Below, piece after piece: positions 13,276 through 27,100 of a stretch of 64,000 bases of DNA (position 1 is the stretch's first letter; each line of letters starts with the position of its first letter). The DNA lies in the NCBI RefSeq assembly GCF_015832195.1, contig NC_052016.1, positions 31,951,129 through 32,015,128 on the forward strand, in the 5' to 3' direction. This DNA is from Motacilla alba alba (lineage: Eukaryota; Chordata; Aves; Passeriformes; Motacillidae). Below the pieces are notes generated by a model that was not told where the DNA came from, did not search any database, and saw nothing but the letters and a program-made list of their open reading frames with translations. The translations under genes and the position numbers were made by a program.

Positions 13276-13903
13276 GTTGAAAAAAATGAGGATGGAGACC
13301 AAAAGATTGAGCAAGATGGCATCAAACCAGAAGATAAAGCTCATAAGGCAGCCACCAAAATCCAGGCCAGCTTCCGCGGACACATAACAAGGAAAAAGCT
13401 CAAGGGGGAGAAGAAGGGAGATGCCCCAGCATCTGAGACTGATGCCGCTGACAAGAAGGAGGAAGGCCCTGCTGGCGGAGTGGCCGAGAACAAAGAAAGC
13501 GAGGCTCCTGCTGCCACAGAAGCAGCCGCCGCTGACAGTGCCCAGCAGGAGGAGGGCAGCAAAGACAGCAGCGCGCCAGCAGAGGAGAAAAAAGGAGATG
13601 GAGCCGCTGACACGGGCTCAGAGCAGCCAGCCCCACAGGCTGCCACTCCTGCTGCCTCCTCAGACGAAAAGACCGCTGCTGCCGCTGCCCCCGAAAGGGA
13701 AAGTGCCACTAAAGCTTCCACTGATAACTCGCTGTCCTTGAAGGCTGACGAAGCCCAAGACAAAGAGGAGCCTAAACAAGCCGATGTGCCTGCTGCTGAC
13801 ACCACTGCCACCACCACCCCTGCCGCAGAGGATGCTACTGCCAAGGCAACAGCGCAACCCCAAATGGAGACAGTGGAGAGCAGCCAAACCGAAGAGAAGA
13901 CAG
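13276..13903 (+). CDS. GAP43: GAP43 (neuromodulin) exon 2, main coding exon
   Basis: GAP43 is a membrane-anchored presynaptic and growth-cone phosphoprotein that binds calmodulin and influences axon growth and plasticity. The exon encodes 209 complete codons (residues 11-219 if exon 1 gives ten) plus one base of a split Asp codon. It opens with [20 protein letters not shown]. The IQ motif [14 protein letters not shown] follows at about residues 38-51, with the PKC-target Ser inside IQASF at about 42. The remainder is an Ala/Glu/Lys/Ser-rich, acidic, probably disordered tail, as usual for the family. Splice sites are strong: acceptor AG at 13274-13275 and donor CAG|GTGAGT at 13903/13904. The membrane-anchoring cysteines are in exon 1, outside the window. 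No frameshift or internal stop is present, so the gene looks functional. Confidence 0.97.
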
Positions 13904-15984
13904 GTGAGTGGGTGCCTCACTAGGGAACGGGCCTCTCCAGAAATGGATACCTCCCTCAGTCTCCTGGGAGCAAGAGCTGGTGTGGGGACTAGATTAAGAG
14001 TTAACAAGGGAATCCCCTTGCTATTTTTGGGGGGTGAGTGAGATGAATTTCTTCCTTAACACCCTCTTTTTTGCTTCCAATCAGCTTTTGGAAATACTGC
14101 AGCTCCTGCTGAGGTTTCCGTTCCTCTAGATGGAGGTTCCGTCAGCTCTTTTTTCCATGGTGGTAGGAGAATGTCTGCCAGCTGTATGGCTTGGAGGGAG
14201 AGCTCCCCAAGCTCTGCATATGCTAAAGATAGTGATGAACCTTTTCAGTCGCACTAGCACAGACAGCTCCAGTGGGGCAACTTGGCCAGGTCATTGGAGG
14301 CTTCCAAATTTAGCTGAAAATCTCGCAAGACAAAAGGTCTCTCATACTGAAGGAGACTTTGCTGGTGGGATGGTCATGGAGTCAAAAGGATCTTTCTTCT
14401 GTATGCTTGTGTATGGATGAGATTCTTAGTACAGCCACATCCTAGTCAGGAACATCTTATTATCAGCAGTGCTTATCGTTTCATCCACACCCATACTTGT
14501 AAGGTTTCTACTTCATTCTACTTGCAGTACCCCATGCCAGGCAAATTTGCATGAAGCTTTTAGACATGTCAGCTAATTCAGACAGGGGTAGCAAGATAAT
14601 CAGATAGGGAAATTAAAGATTAAGGGCCCTGACAGCTCAGTGAGTGAGGACAGAAGAGAGAAAGAAGTCCTCTAGGAGGTGAAGAAGTAATCTAGAGAGG
14701 AGAAGTCACTGTAGGAGGTATTTTCAATTCCCACTGTTGACCAAGTTCAAGTCTGCTTACCAGTTCCCCTGGGAAGGGGTGAAGAGTTTTGAGAGGCAAA
14801 AGTGGACATTTTTTTGACTCTTACAAGCCATAAAGAAGAATTTACTATAAATTGTGATACTGAGCTGAGTAGAAAACGCATCAAAGATCTGAGGATATTT
14901 TTCTCTCTTGTTCTTGACCTTTCTTATTTTATCAAAGAAACAGAACATAAGCAAAAAAAGAAAAGGTAACATTGAAGGTAGGCTCTGTGTGAAACTCAAT
15001 TAAGAGGCAATACCAAGCATAACTGGCCCCCACGCTCATGAACTACTCTGTTGTACAGGGCAGCCTGCATTCATTAGCTTGTTGGGGGAAAATGTTGCAT
15101 ATCACCTTGATAAACAGCCTGATGTAAATTCTAGAGAGCCTCAGCACCCAGACTTGTACTTACAGATGTTTCTCCATAATTTAATTTGGCCTACTATTCT
15201 TCCACAAATTACACCTCCCATTCTCCCATTAGGCTTCCAAGCTTCATAGCTAACCCGGGGCTTCAGGCAACTCTGTTCCTGCTCAACAAAAGTGGACAGA
15301 TGGGAAGAACAGATATCCAAAAGGACAGATTAAATGCTGGGAAAGGAACTAATGTGGGACATTTGTGATTTAAGGGATGGGCAAGGGGAGCAGCCTTCAA
15401 GAGCGTGAGTCTGAACTGATTGTACATAACTACAAAGGGTTGTTGGTTTTACTTTTGTCTATTTAGAAGCTTCTAGAAATAAGCCTTGAAATTGAATTGT
15501 CTAGGTTTGCTTTTTGTTTCCAAGTCTCCAGCCATTTGTTCTTACTTTATATGATGAGTTATATGATCACAACATAAATGTGATTAGTGATTAGTGAAAT
15601 GTGAGTTGCTGTGTTGCATGCTTTACTTGTGTTGGTTTTGTATTTGGGCAAAGATATAAACATCAATGGCGAGAATAGGGCAGTGTGAATCAGTGTTTTG
15701 GGGTCCTCTGTGCACAGGATAATGAATGCTAATTCCCTGTTATTTAATACCTGGGATGTCTTATTTCTAAGCAATAATGATTCTGCTTTGAATTGACAAT
15801 CCATTTTCATTTAGATTAATCTGCTCTAATGGACAGAGGTAGGACATTTATAGTAGCAAGTTATTTGATTTTAATTTTCGTTCATTTTACCTGTTTTGAG
15901 TTGTCACTCATGGAAAAATGGTTTATTTCTACACAATATTCTGAATAATTTTCAGATATCCTCCCCATGCTCCTGTTGGTTTTA

Positions 15985-16035
15985 ACATCATTTAAAGTGG
16001 CCAACCATTCATAGACACATCATTTGAAGTGGCCA
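15985..16035. repeat. Paired 19-bp direct repeat in an AT-rich block
   Basis: ACATCATTTAAAGTGGCCA at 15985-16003 recurs at 16017-16035 with one change (TTTGAA). The two copies start 32 bp apart. The surrounding 300 bp is AT-rich and free of simple repeats, and includes octamer-like and TAAT-like words. An enhancer role is possible but purely inferred. Confidence 0.7.
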
Positions 16036-19000
16036 TTTAAAATGCACAATTTAATATGCATTTGCACATGATACTATCACTTATGTAAACATCTAGCCAA
16101 CAGAGGAAGCTGGAAAATCTACAATCAAATATATATTTAAAAATGAATTTTCAGTGATCGAGTGCTCAAGACCAGTATGTGCATCCATTTATACTTATTC
16201 AGTATGCATGCAGTGACACTCAAGCTTAGCAATGTTTGCAGAAAGCAAACATGGAAGGTGTGTGGCCAGAGTCAAGCTGATAGCCTCTTTAAAATGTTAA
16301 TGAATATAGATTTTTTTGAATTGCTATTCCAGTATGATATAAGCCTTCCAGTCACAAACCTGAACAGCTGGTTAAGTGACCCCAGAGTCATTCAAGAAAG
16401 AAATGCAAAAAAGATTAAATAGGTCTCCTTGTACATCTCTCTGAGGATTCCAGCCTGTGCTCTGCAATACAGAATATTCCTCTGAAGAGCATCATCACAA
16501 GACAAAAGTACCCACAGACAGGAAATATTTCCTGACAGAAAGCCTGTGTTTTCTTTTTACCATCTTCCTCCTATTAGTCTCTCATATCTTTAAAGCTCTC
16601 TGTCTCTCTTGTTACTTACTCTTTCCATAGATTAAACACATTTGCCAGGTCTCAATCTTTCTCCCAGTCTTTACCCAGCAAACACAGCACTGGTGGTTGC
16701 TGGTGTGACTGTGATGGTCATTCATGAAAGAGGGGACATCTGCCACTTCAGTGCTCCTCCAGCCCAGGGACAGATCCTCTTTCAGCTTCATCTGTCCCCT
16801 TGGCCTTCAAAGGTCATCTCTTATCGTTTCTGCGATCAAAGACTGGCACAGAAGTGTGTAGTGTCAGGCTGCCAAAAATAAATCGAATTGGCTCCTGGCC
16901 AGTGTCATCGGCTGGCTGGTTGCCATGGCATGCTTGGCTGCTACTACCCTGAGGCGTGCCGACCGAGCTGCTTTGGGGTAGTGATGCTCATCTGCCTTGA
17001 ATTTTACTACAATGGCTGTATCATGCTATCTGTTGATACCTTCCCTGGTGCAAGCATAAGCAAAAGGCAAGGACATTTAATTCATATCCAGGTGGGATTT
17101 TTGCCTTTACCTAAGGGCAGGACAGAAAAAGACAGGGTATGGGGAAAGCAATAACTAACCTGATGAAAAGAAGTGCACAGTTTTTAATGCTTAATATTTC
17201 TGGAGTGGGGAGTGGTTTTTTGTACCAGTCAGATGTTCCTCTGACAGCCCTCACCTCTCTCCTTGTTACTTCATTCTACATGCTCTCTCTGTCTTTTGGT
17301 AATGGCCTAGAAAACGGCTTCAAACCACTGTCCTGTATCCAATGGTAGTTGGTTTGGGACCCCAAGCATTCTCAGTCGTACAGTAGGGCAGTTCCTAAGC
17401 TATCCTCAGTGTATGTAAAAGTAAAAAAAGAGATGGATTTCATCGTGGGTAAGGCAAGAAATGAGTCAGTGGGCTATGTTCAGTGGCAATGAAGGATTGA
17501 TGTAAGAAAGACGATCTCTCAAACCTCTTTGTGTCTTTTGATGGATGGCAGGAATGCCAACAAGTTTCTTCTTATGATCCAGCTTTTGGCTCTTTGGTGT
17601 TGGTATTATGTTTAGATAGGCTCCCTTAGATGCCAACCTACTCAACAGGACAAAATCCAAAAGTGATGGGGAAAATTTATACATTACATATGGATGAGGA
17701 AGTGAGACTCATTCTAGTCATGGTAGCATTGGCTTAAATCCAGACAGTCTCCATGAAGGTTACTGGAAAGAATCTGGTAGTGCAGCTGTGAAATGAGATC
17801 AGCATCCAGCACGGCAGACTGTGGAAGAAGAGGAGCTATGATGTCCTCCCAGGGAGGAGAGGAGGTGAATGTCACACAGTGTTAGATTCGATTTGTACTT
17901 TTCACAAGTTTTCAAGTCTCACCTCCAAATTGGGTTGGCTCTCACATCAAAGCACTCTCAGATTGTCAGGTAAGAATACAAAGCCCAGAAATGTGAAAGA
18001 GTAAATTGTGCCTAAGGAAACAAATGGATCTTCTTTTGTTGGGAAATGAAGAATGCTTTTCCTGCTTCATGAAATAGCTTTACAATGGAGCAGCTTCACA
18101 GCTGAAATGAAAAATCAGCCAGGTGACAAGGGCTTTGCATGTAAGTGGGCTAGCAGTTCCCCCAGGGCCCTGTATCCTGCAAGCAAGGAGCACTGGGAGG
18201 CACCATCTTTCCTTCACTTCCTCAGAGGGAGCAAGTCCCTGTGGATCCTTTTTCATGGTTCACTGGTTGAATCAGTTCTTTGTTTTCAGTTCAGTCCCCA
18301 TATTGATGGAAGGACAATACTTGCTGCACTTTGGGAGCACTGGCTGTATAAAGATTTGGAAAGGGAGACTGTCTATTGTCTTGTACCAGCCAGAATGTGC
18401 AACCTGCACTATGCAAGAGGATTGCAGCTGTGTGGCTTGGAATTTCAGCCTTGGCTCACAATTAGCTGGCATGAGGCAGAACAACCTTGCAACCATGCCT
18501 GTTTCAAGGGAGCTTATCTCTGCTGCTACACCTGGTAGCCAAGGAAAGCAATGCAAATACAATAGTTTTCCCCTGACTGCCCCAGATGGAACAACTCTAC
18601 GCAAGCATGGCAGCATTTTTTTGGTGTGTAGTGCTACTGCAGCAATAAAGTAAAGACTATATAAATGCAGTTCAGGTTGCCTGACACATGCTGAAGTATG
18701 AAGTCTGTGTCTAGTCCCCATTTGCTCTGAAATTTTAGTTTTTGCATTGTGTCTACATAAGTATAAGCATTGCCTATTTCATGGCTGGGTTTGCATTGGT
18801 GCAAACATCCATGTGAGGGGCAGGTTGGAATGTCACAATTTTCTTACACACAACCTGACGCAAGTGCAGAATTTTTTCCGCTATTGCAGTGCAATAGTGT
18901 CTCTTGTCCCATGTATGCCTCAGGTCTGCTGTTTCCTAATGAGGTACAGTTTGCCCTGTAGAGGTGGGAACTGCACTAGTGGGCCAGTGGTAAAGCAGTA

Positions 19001-20202
19001 CTTGACCTTTTTTAATGAAATCATAGGTGACATTAAGCATATTTACTGATGAAAAGGTGTGAGCCAACTCTGGAAAAGGGCCCTTGAGGAGAGCAAGGTA
19101 ACCACTCCTTTGTACCTAAGAGATACCAGTTCTTCTGGAATCTCGGTAAGGACTGCATGGACACTCAAGGCTGGTTGCTGGAATCACTGGCTTATTTTGT
19201 GAATGCTGCAAATGATAGGAAAGGTGACAGCAATCTTTCACCCCTTGTGGTGGGCAACTACAGCTATTGCTTTTCCAAACCACCTGTACAGGTGACATGT
19301 TTAGGGCAGTGCCTGCCAGTGTCACAGTGTGTGCCATATTGTACAGTAGTCACTCACGCTAACACACGGCTCTCTACAGCCAAGACCAGTGGTCAAACTC
19401 CACCTAGATTTTGGTCTAAATCACTCTCATTACAATGTTTTCCACAGTGGCCCACTTCATCTGCATTCAGATCATCTTCAGAAAATGCTCCATGGGAAGA
19501 AGGCTTTCTGTCATAAATTATAAACACAATTTCTGCTGAGAAGGGCTCAAATAGCAGACCTGTGGACAGTCTGGACAGATAGGCAATGAAATTTAAGTGA
19601 TGGCTGTTTGCTGTAGATGCCAGAAGTGCTTTGCACCACTGCCAGTGTCATCTCTTTACACTAGGATCAAGCAGGCTGGACTTCTCAGATACATATGAGC
19701 TTCCAGAGTATCAGCTGGGATTTACAGCTCCAGGGAGCTGAAACTCAAAAGTAGAAATACTGATTCTGTGGTACAGATGACTGCCATATGCAGAGGAAAA
19801 GGATTTGTAAAGTTCACCAGGTCAGCACAGTCAGATTAGTTAGACATTCCTCAAGAGCTATTTAATAGGTGCATTAATACTGGATTATCAATGTCAGTGG
19901 AGTGATCACTTCCAATCTCTATGGAAATTTCATGAACCCTGGCAAGGTGAAGTTGCACTCACAAGGATCCATGCAAATAACTGGTAGAGGAAAACAGAAA
20001 TTGCCAATCTAGGTCAGAGCTAACATCCATTTATTGTACTGCTCTCTGTGGCTAGCACAAAGCACTACTATGGACAGATCCAGGGTAAAATGCTTCTCTG
20101 TTGCTGGGACTCATCCCTGTCTTCTACTTAAGATCTGGTTTAACAGGTAAAGCATGATGTATTCTCTCTTTTGATGCTAATATAACTGTGGTGTTATATG
20201 GC

Positions 20203-20207
<5 letters not shown>

Positions 20208-20235
<28 letters not shown>
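20208..20235. repeat. (TG)14 microsatellite
   Basis: An uninterrupted TG dinucleotide array of 28 bp lies in GAP43 intron 2, preceded by a short ATAT stretch. It is likely length-polymorphic. Confidence 0.95.
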
Positions 20236-23200
20236 AACACAAAATATCTGATTAAGTATCAACAGCTTTCCCAACTCCAACCAACTGTACAATGGCCATA
20301 ATGTTCAGTGACAAATTGGCCACCATTGCCTTAAATATCTTTCTGTACTTGTGCTATGTCACAGAAACAGCAAAAGCTTGTGATAGCCCTACTTCATGCC
20401 TTTGATTATGGTATATAGCATCATCCAGTATGCATTTATACACAGAGGGCATAGTCTCATAGCCCTTGCTGTTCATCTCCTTCCTGAAGAAAACACAAGC
20501 AGTGCTTTCAACTGCTTTTTATATGAAATTTTCCCCATGTTTTTTAGGAACTCTGTTGCTTTTCTCTGCACTCCCTTAAAATCTGCAAATCTATTTTTTG
20601 AGATGGCATGACAGATAGTCTTCACATTAGTCCAAAAAAAGCTGTAACTTTTTACATGTTTCCAGAAAGGCATTATTTCTTCTGTTTTGTTCGTCATCCC
20701 AGTCCTTGCACACACTTGTCTCTTTCCTTTTTGCAGACAGCTACTGTATGAGCACAGATGACTGCAATGACTCTTTTTGTAAAGACGCTACTGAAATATT
20801 TTATTTAGCCATATGATGATCTGTGAGACTGGGCAGTGGCCAAGAGAACCAAGGAAAATGTAAGCAGTGACAGAAGGCTTACAAGTCAAGTCACTGGCAT
20901 CAGCTCTGTGGGATAGTTTCCACCTCCAGTTCTGGACCTCCAATAGACCTGTGAAAGACCATATTACACAAGCTCAATTTGAACAGGTTTCTAGACACAA
21001 TATTCCTCAAGACTACATTCATGCTGCAAGCCTGATTTAAAGAAGGGCTTCCTCATTTCCTAGCTTTCTTCTCTGGATATCTTCCAGGCAGAAAATAGAC
21101 AAGATATTAAAAATAATGTGTGTGGGAAACCCAAATGCTAGAGAGTGCTTTGCTGTTCTTTGAAGAAGAGTCTAGTCTGGTTTTGCAGGTTACTAGAACT
21201 GTGACTTCTTTCTTACTTCTGTGTTCCCTGCCAAAAGCTCCCTTCACATATCCTTTAGCTCTAATGGCCTGTACCATTTAAGAGCCTTGGTTATATAATC
21301 ACCAAATGTGAATTGGTGAAATATTTCTTTTTTCTTTCTGTATCCTTAGCTACATCAGTGTCAGCATGGGACATTGGAACAGAGTGGAAAATCTCAGCTG
21401 AAGTCCTGGCAGTCAGGAATCTACCTTGGACATCTGCCCTTTGCTAGGCTGTATTGTAGTCAGGAAAAGAGCTATGGAAAGCTGGACTGGGTCCAGGGAT
21501 GTAAAGGAAAATGCTGTTCCCCTAATGACCAGAAAAGTGAGACTCAGTGCTTCATGAAAATAAGTCTTAGATAAAGGTCATAAGGTCCCAATTAGCCAGT
21601 GTTCAAAGAATGACAGACTTTTCAGCTGTACCTTGAGGCAATAGCAAATGAGTCCTCCTTTCATTATGAAAGAAAGCAGAAGGTGGAAGACACTATTCAG
21701 CCTCTCCATCTTCCTTCAGCAAAACACAGTAATTGGTAATGCTAGTAATGATAACTGGACATTCCTTGTAACCTCCAGGGCTTAATGAAGAAGAAAATCT
21801 CTCTGACATTTGGAAGAGCATCCAAATCCCAATGCTGAAGTGGGTGCAGTGGTACAGAACCATATCTGATAATGCGTTGCAGGTACAGGGAAAGGGATGG
21901 GAGAGCAGGAACAAGAGCTGTGACCATTATGCAGGAGCATTCCTCAGTGTGACTGACTTTGTGAAAACTGTCTTCAAAACTGTCTTTGCAGCTGTGAAAA
22001 ATGTTTCAGAGACTTTACTTGATAACCACTTGAAGAAATGGAAGATGGAATAAAATAAAATTAAATTAGAGTTGGGGTGGTGGCAAGTACTTGTAAAAAC
22101 ATCTTTGATGTTCTTAAAAGCTTGGGACACACATTGATTTGGAAATGACACAAGCCTCTGACAGGGAGGTGAGAATGCAAGATTGTGTGGACTAAATCCA
22201 TAACAGTCTAACTGTCAAATTAATATGGGACTCCATTCCCTCACTGGGTGTGGGCTTAGAAAAAAAAATAGTATTCCAGTTTAGACATCCTGTGTTACCT
22301 TTTCTGCTTATGCAAGGCTAGGATTTCACCCGTGATTTCAGCCTCAGTGTCGCAAGCAGTTCAGAATAACTTTTAGTCATTGGTGCTGAAACAAGGGATA
22401 TGTCACAGGACACCAAACTCTGGGATTGGTTTTGCCCCCCTTCAGAAATATTTGTGAGTTGAAGGAGTATGTCTTAATCTTAGATCTGCTCAGAAATGGT
22501 CTCTATGTTTGTCCCCCTGGAAGGCACTCAGTGCAATCTTGCAACATTGGTCCTCTGCTTTTCCTTGCTGTCAGAAGAGATGGAAATCCCCCACATTCAT
22601 GGGATCTGATCAGAGGGCTGCTGTGAGTTTATCTTTGGTAGGGCTGCTACAGTTCATAGGAGCAGCAATTCTATCTGGCCCTTTGTCTGCATTCACAGTC
22701 CATCATTGAACAGGTACACCACGGATCCAGGTGGTGAAAGAAAGTAACTTCTTTATTGCCAAACAGTGAGGAGGCATGAGGCTCTTGCAACTCTGTTTAA
22801 ACACTGCAAACAGGCTTGGGACCTGCCTTTAAGCCTATCTTTGGGGTTGAAGATATGTTTCCACAAAGCCATCCCAGCACTGTTGCCAAGCCTTTGTTGG
22901 GAGATTTAGCAGTGTGGCCAAGCATGGTGCCTGTTTGGACTAAGCTTGACCTCTTGTCCATGGCACATCCTCTCCCAAACACAGCTGAGGCCCACCAGGA
23001 AGGCACAGGGAGGAAATGCACCGCACTGCTGCTGAGCAGCAGACTGGTCTCCCGAGACACTAACCCAGCACTGTTCACTGCACTCAATAAAGAGACAGAA
23101 AATGAGAAAGAAAATGTTTTTTTGTGCCTCAAGATAGAAATCTTTGACATTGCTGAAGCCAAATGACTATGAGAAAGATGGATGGGGTCACTGATTTTTA

Positions 23201-23575
23201 CATCAGGGAAGAAGAAGAAAATTCCAGATGCTCCTAACTGATGTAGCATGCAACTACTTCTTGGCCTCATTTCTAGCAAAACACATGGACATGATTCTGC
23301 CAAACAGAAGATATAAGAGTTCAAACCACAACTGTGCAGGGCTTCTGAGTCCCGATAGACTGGACCTTTTCTGTCCAAAAAAAAAAAAGATTATTTCATT
23401 TAAAGGACCCTTTAATTATTTAAACCCAAACATATTATATACCATATTACTATCAGGAATTATGGGATTTTTAGATTGAAGTAGTAAGAAAATCTTTGCC
23501 TGCTCTTAGAGTAACAAGCATGTTAGGGTCCTCCCTAAATGGGACAGAAGCCTTATGCTAGGAATCTGAAATCCA

Positions 23576-23860
23576 GTGAGCTTTGCAAGCAAGCCATTGG
23601 GCTGCTGGACACACATTCCCCTGATCCCTCCTGCTGGAGCTATTCCACTTTGTATAAATTATTTATTGTTTGCTGGAGCCAGGATGTGGCATTTGGTCTC
23701 CCCTATTCCAGATGAGTGCCCTCACCACTGGTCTACAGAGTCAATGTTTTCCTCTGGCCCAATAAATATTTAATGGTTTATGGAAGTGGAACAGCTCCAG
23801 CAGGAAAGGAAGAGTACGAGAGACGTGTTCATTCACATGGATACTTCACAACATTGCCCT
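23576..23860. mobile_element. Possible ancient interspersed repeat
   Basis: The stretch around GAGTGCCCTCACCACTGG, followed by TGGCCCAATAAATATTTAA and GGAACAGCTCCAGCAGG, reminds me of an old repeat family common in sauropsid genomes. I cannot name the family and cannot set the boundaries. The call rests on remembered wording only. Confidence 0.2.
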
Positions 23861-24111
23861 GTGACCATCAGGGAAGACCCAAGCCAAGGACCTTTATAGC
23901 AAATAAAATCAGCAGGAGGAGACAATAAGAGCACAAAATGGTGGGGTGCCACTTCCTATGCCTCAGTGCAATTTCAGAGCAATGTCAGAACAGCTCAGGC
24001 ATGATGAGTTCATGTTTCATATCAGGCCCTCTCCTTGTGACCACCGTTGTCAAAATTACGATCCTCAAGCCAAAATTATGGGCCACTCCACCTTGGCCAA
24101 AGACGTGCAAA

Positions 24112-24163
24112 CTCTGCACATGGAAGCTGTGGTAACTGGCAGCTTCCATGGACCTGTGCAGAG
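24112..24163. repeat. Imperfect inverted repeat (18-bp stem hairpin)
   Basis: CTCTGCACATGGAAGCTG (24112-24129) is complementary to CAGCTTCCAT (24140-24149) plus GTGCAGAG (24156-24163). There is a 10-nt loop and one 6-nt bulge (24150-24155). All 18 base pairs are Watson-Crick. It lies on the sense strand inside GAP43 intron 2. It could be a foldback mobile-element remnant or a small-RNA precursor; expression is unknown. Confidence 0.8.
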
Positions 24164-27100
24164 CTGGGCTTCATGGCAGACTTTGGCGGCACACGGGATG
24201 GTGGAGGAGCAGCTACTACTTGGTCCCACAGCTGAGTCAGGGCCAAGGAAAATGTCCTTTGATGAGGAAAAGAAGCCTTTTCACTTCAGACTAGCTCAGC
24301 AAAGGGCTGTCTTAGCTCCCTGTAAGAGTACTTTTTTCCACCATAGTGGACAGTACTGAGGAGCTATTGACAACCCAGACATTCTTGCTGCTCCAGAGAG
24401 GTGGTGCATCTTGGCTATGGCACAGTTGGCTGTGCACAGGGCATGGGGCTGCCTGGCTGGGCCCTAGGGGGTCTCCCCAGCATTTGCAGCTGTCCCACCG
24501 AGTGCCCTCATGTCACGGCCGAATTCATTATCTGCCTGATGGAACTGTTATTGTGAAAAGCCAATTAAACTGAGATGGCTACTGTGGGACAGCTGCATCG
24601 GTTCACTTGGCACAGCACTCAGAGAGTTCAGAGACTCAATAGTCCCTCTCCAACTGGGAGAAATGGTTCTCAAAACTGATCAAAAAATAAAATAAAACAG
24701 AGCTTGCCAAATTTGAATTAAAATCAGAATTATGGATGCAAACTGCTGCCACCTTCACAGAGAAGACTGGTGCTGGCAATAAGAGAACTCATGAGAGGTT
24801 TTCCAGACAGCTCCTTCCTTCCTTCCTGCTATAGAGCTTGGCTCTTTGAAAGTGGCCGGTGCCAGGCTCAGGGCTGCCCTACACCTCTTCCATGGAGCTG
24901 ACCACTTACTGGGCAAGCATCACACACCTCTGGTCACAGAGATTTATTGGGGAAGAAGGTAGAAGACTACACAGCCCACCCCCATGCCTTAAGTCAAAGC
25001 AGGAGGATCTGGCCTTTCTATAATCTAGGGAAAGTGCCAGCTGCCTACCCAGTTTTGCAGGACAGGCGCTGTGACTCCTGATCTTTCCATCCTCAAGAAA
25101 GCAGTTGTTAAGAAGTCCCAGACAAGGGATTTCAAGAAGAGGGGAGAATTGCTCTGCACCACAAATGCCACTGTGATATGTCAAAATTGGTTTTTTTCCA
25201 CAAGTGTATGCAGTTCAAAATGCCTCTTTCTATGTCTGGGCTTTCAAGCCTCCTCCTGATGAAATGAAAAGCAAAGGCTCCAAGGAGTTTCCCTGGGTAC
25301 AACATGAAGCTTAAACTGCCTCCTGGAGAGGAGTGCCTGTGTATTATCCTGCCCAAAACACATTGGGATTCTATGGGTGTGCACCAGCCTTGCGTTTGAG
25401 AAATACTAATAATTTCTTTGATGCAAAGAGCTAGTGGTGTTGATGTTGCAGCTGCTGGGGACAGTTATCAAGAAGATGGCTGTGGAAAGCCTGACAACAG
25501 GCATTTAATAATTTTAGCATCCAATTTTGCAGAGCCTTGGTGTATGAGGATGGACAGAAACAAACTAATGATCTCTAAATGAAATTTCTCCTTCATTTAA
25601 ACTCGAAATGGGAGGATGGCAAAGGGAAGAAAAAGAGACATTTTATATCCTCCCCTTGATTGTAATTCCCTGCCTTCAGCTAGATCAATATCATTTCTGC
25701 TGGAGATGGAGGCTGCCTCTGGTTTCCATGGCAATGTGGTTGTTGGAGGCTTACAGGCTCCATGAATCCCCAATTTATCAGTCTTCTAGGCTTTAATAAT
25801 GGAGACCAGCAGTCAGGCAGCTTATGAATGGCACATGTCTTTTGGGCTGGGGGAAGGGAGGCGGGAGCATGGTTTGTAGTAAGGGCTGCAGCAATTTGTT
25901 TTCCTGCCATCAACAGCTGAAGGGGGAGGAATACGAGAGGAGGAGTGGCACATTAATTTTGGATGCACTGAAGGAATTTCTAGACCTTTTTGCTGCAATT
26001 ACAGAAGATTTCCTCCTTTAGTTTCTTTTCCCTAGCCAGCTTTGCTGGGGAAGGGGAGGAGAAGAGCTTCACAGTCAGTCCTGTGTGAGGAGGTGGGAGG
26101 TGTAGATGGAGAACCCAGAGGCTCTAATGCTCCGCACGTTTCCTTCCTCTTTTAACCCTCTTTATTTCAGGATCAGCAGTGCATGAATGCCAGCAGTCTG
26201 CCACAGTTTCAGGTTCATTTTTATCCCCTTACTGATCCTACCACTATTGCCAGGCTTCTCAGCAGAGCTGTGAGATGGGCAGACCTCTGAGGACCTGATC
26301 TGTCTGTCAAACTTCTGTAACTTGCTGTGGTATTTTCTGGGCATCTGCTTGGCCTCTCCAAATTCAAACCTCCATCCCCAAAGGGCTGTAAGCTTCATTC
26401 CCTGAATTAATTACTTTGCTAGAAATGTCCTGGCTGTAGAACAATCTATCTGTTACTTCGATAAAGTTAAATTGGCCTATATCTATTCAGGGTATTTCCA
26501 TTTCTTCTTATCTTTCTTCTGATTTCTCCCCTATAATCTCATAGGGCAGTTGCCCTAGAGAAGCTAAAGAATAAATGGATGTGTCTTAGAAAGACCTTGT
26601 TCCTCTGTCCTCTCACATGCCCTCTCTTTCTAAACCATCCTCCAGAACTTAAACCAGCAAGGGAGAAAAGATGGGCAACACAAAAGAATGCTGTTGCATG
26701 AGACAGGGACATCCTGTTTTCCAATATATGTGCCAAAAGCAGCTGTCAACTGTTACATTCCACAGCTGGAAGGAAGTTACAACCTCTATACTCAAGCTCT
26801 TTGAATCATAAGGTATTTAAAGTATTAAAGAGTACCCTTTCTGGTCTTCAGGATCTACGTGAAATCAACAGGGGCGGGGGAGAAGAGGAGTAAAGAACAA
26901 CATTTGGGTAATTTTTTCTAAGGTTTTCCTCAGGTGAAGTACTGAATGCAGGAGATAGAGGGGCTGGTAGCTTGGAACCACTCCTGGAGGAGCCCTTCTG
27001 GTGCATCAGGGCACCTGAGCACCTGATTGTTCATCAGATCAACTCCGATCCCAGCTGATGGCTGGGGCCACCCTGCACAAGTCACTTCCCATTTCTCCCC

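Noticed and set aside
13341..13844. 167-codon antisense open frame across GAP43 exon 2, plus a 106-codon frame-shifted one
   Set aside because: Both are by-products of the Ala/Glu/Lys-rich GC-biased coding sequence. They have no independent domain, splice or start signal.
18053..18721. Overlapping 161-, 176- and 149-codon frames on both strands in intron 2
   Set aside because: Three mutually overlapping frames indicate a chance stop-poor region. No recognisable protein family and no consistent splice context.
22797..23378. 193-codon minus-strand frame, with an AATAAA-like word nearby suggesting an LTR
   Set aside because: The protein is low-similarity and Ser/Leu-rich. I could not find paired LTR ends, a primer-binding site or any retroviral domain.
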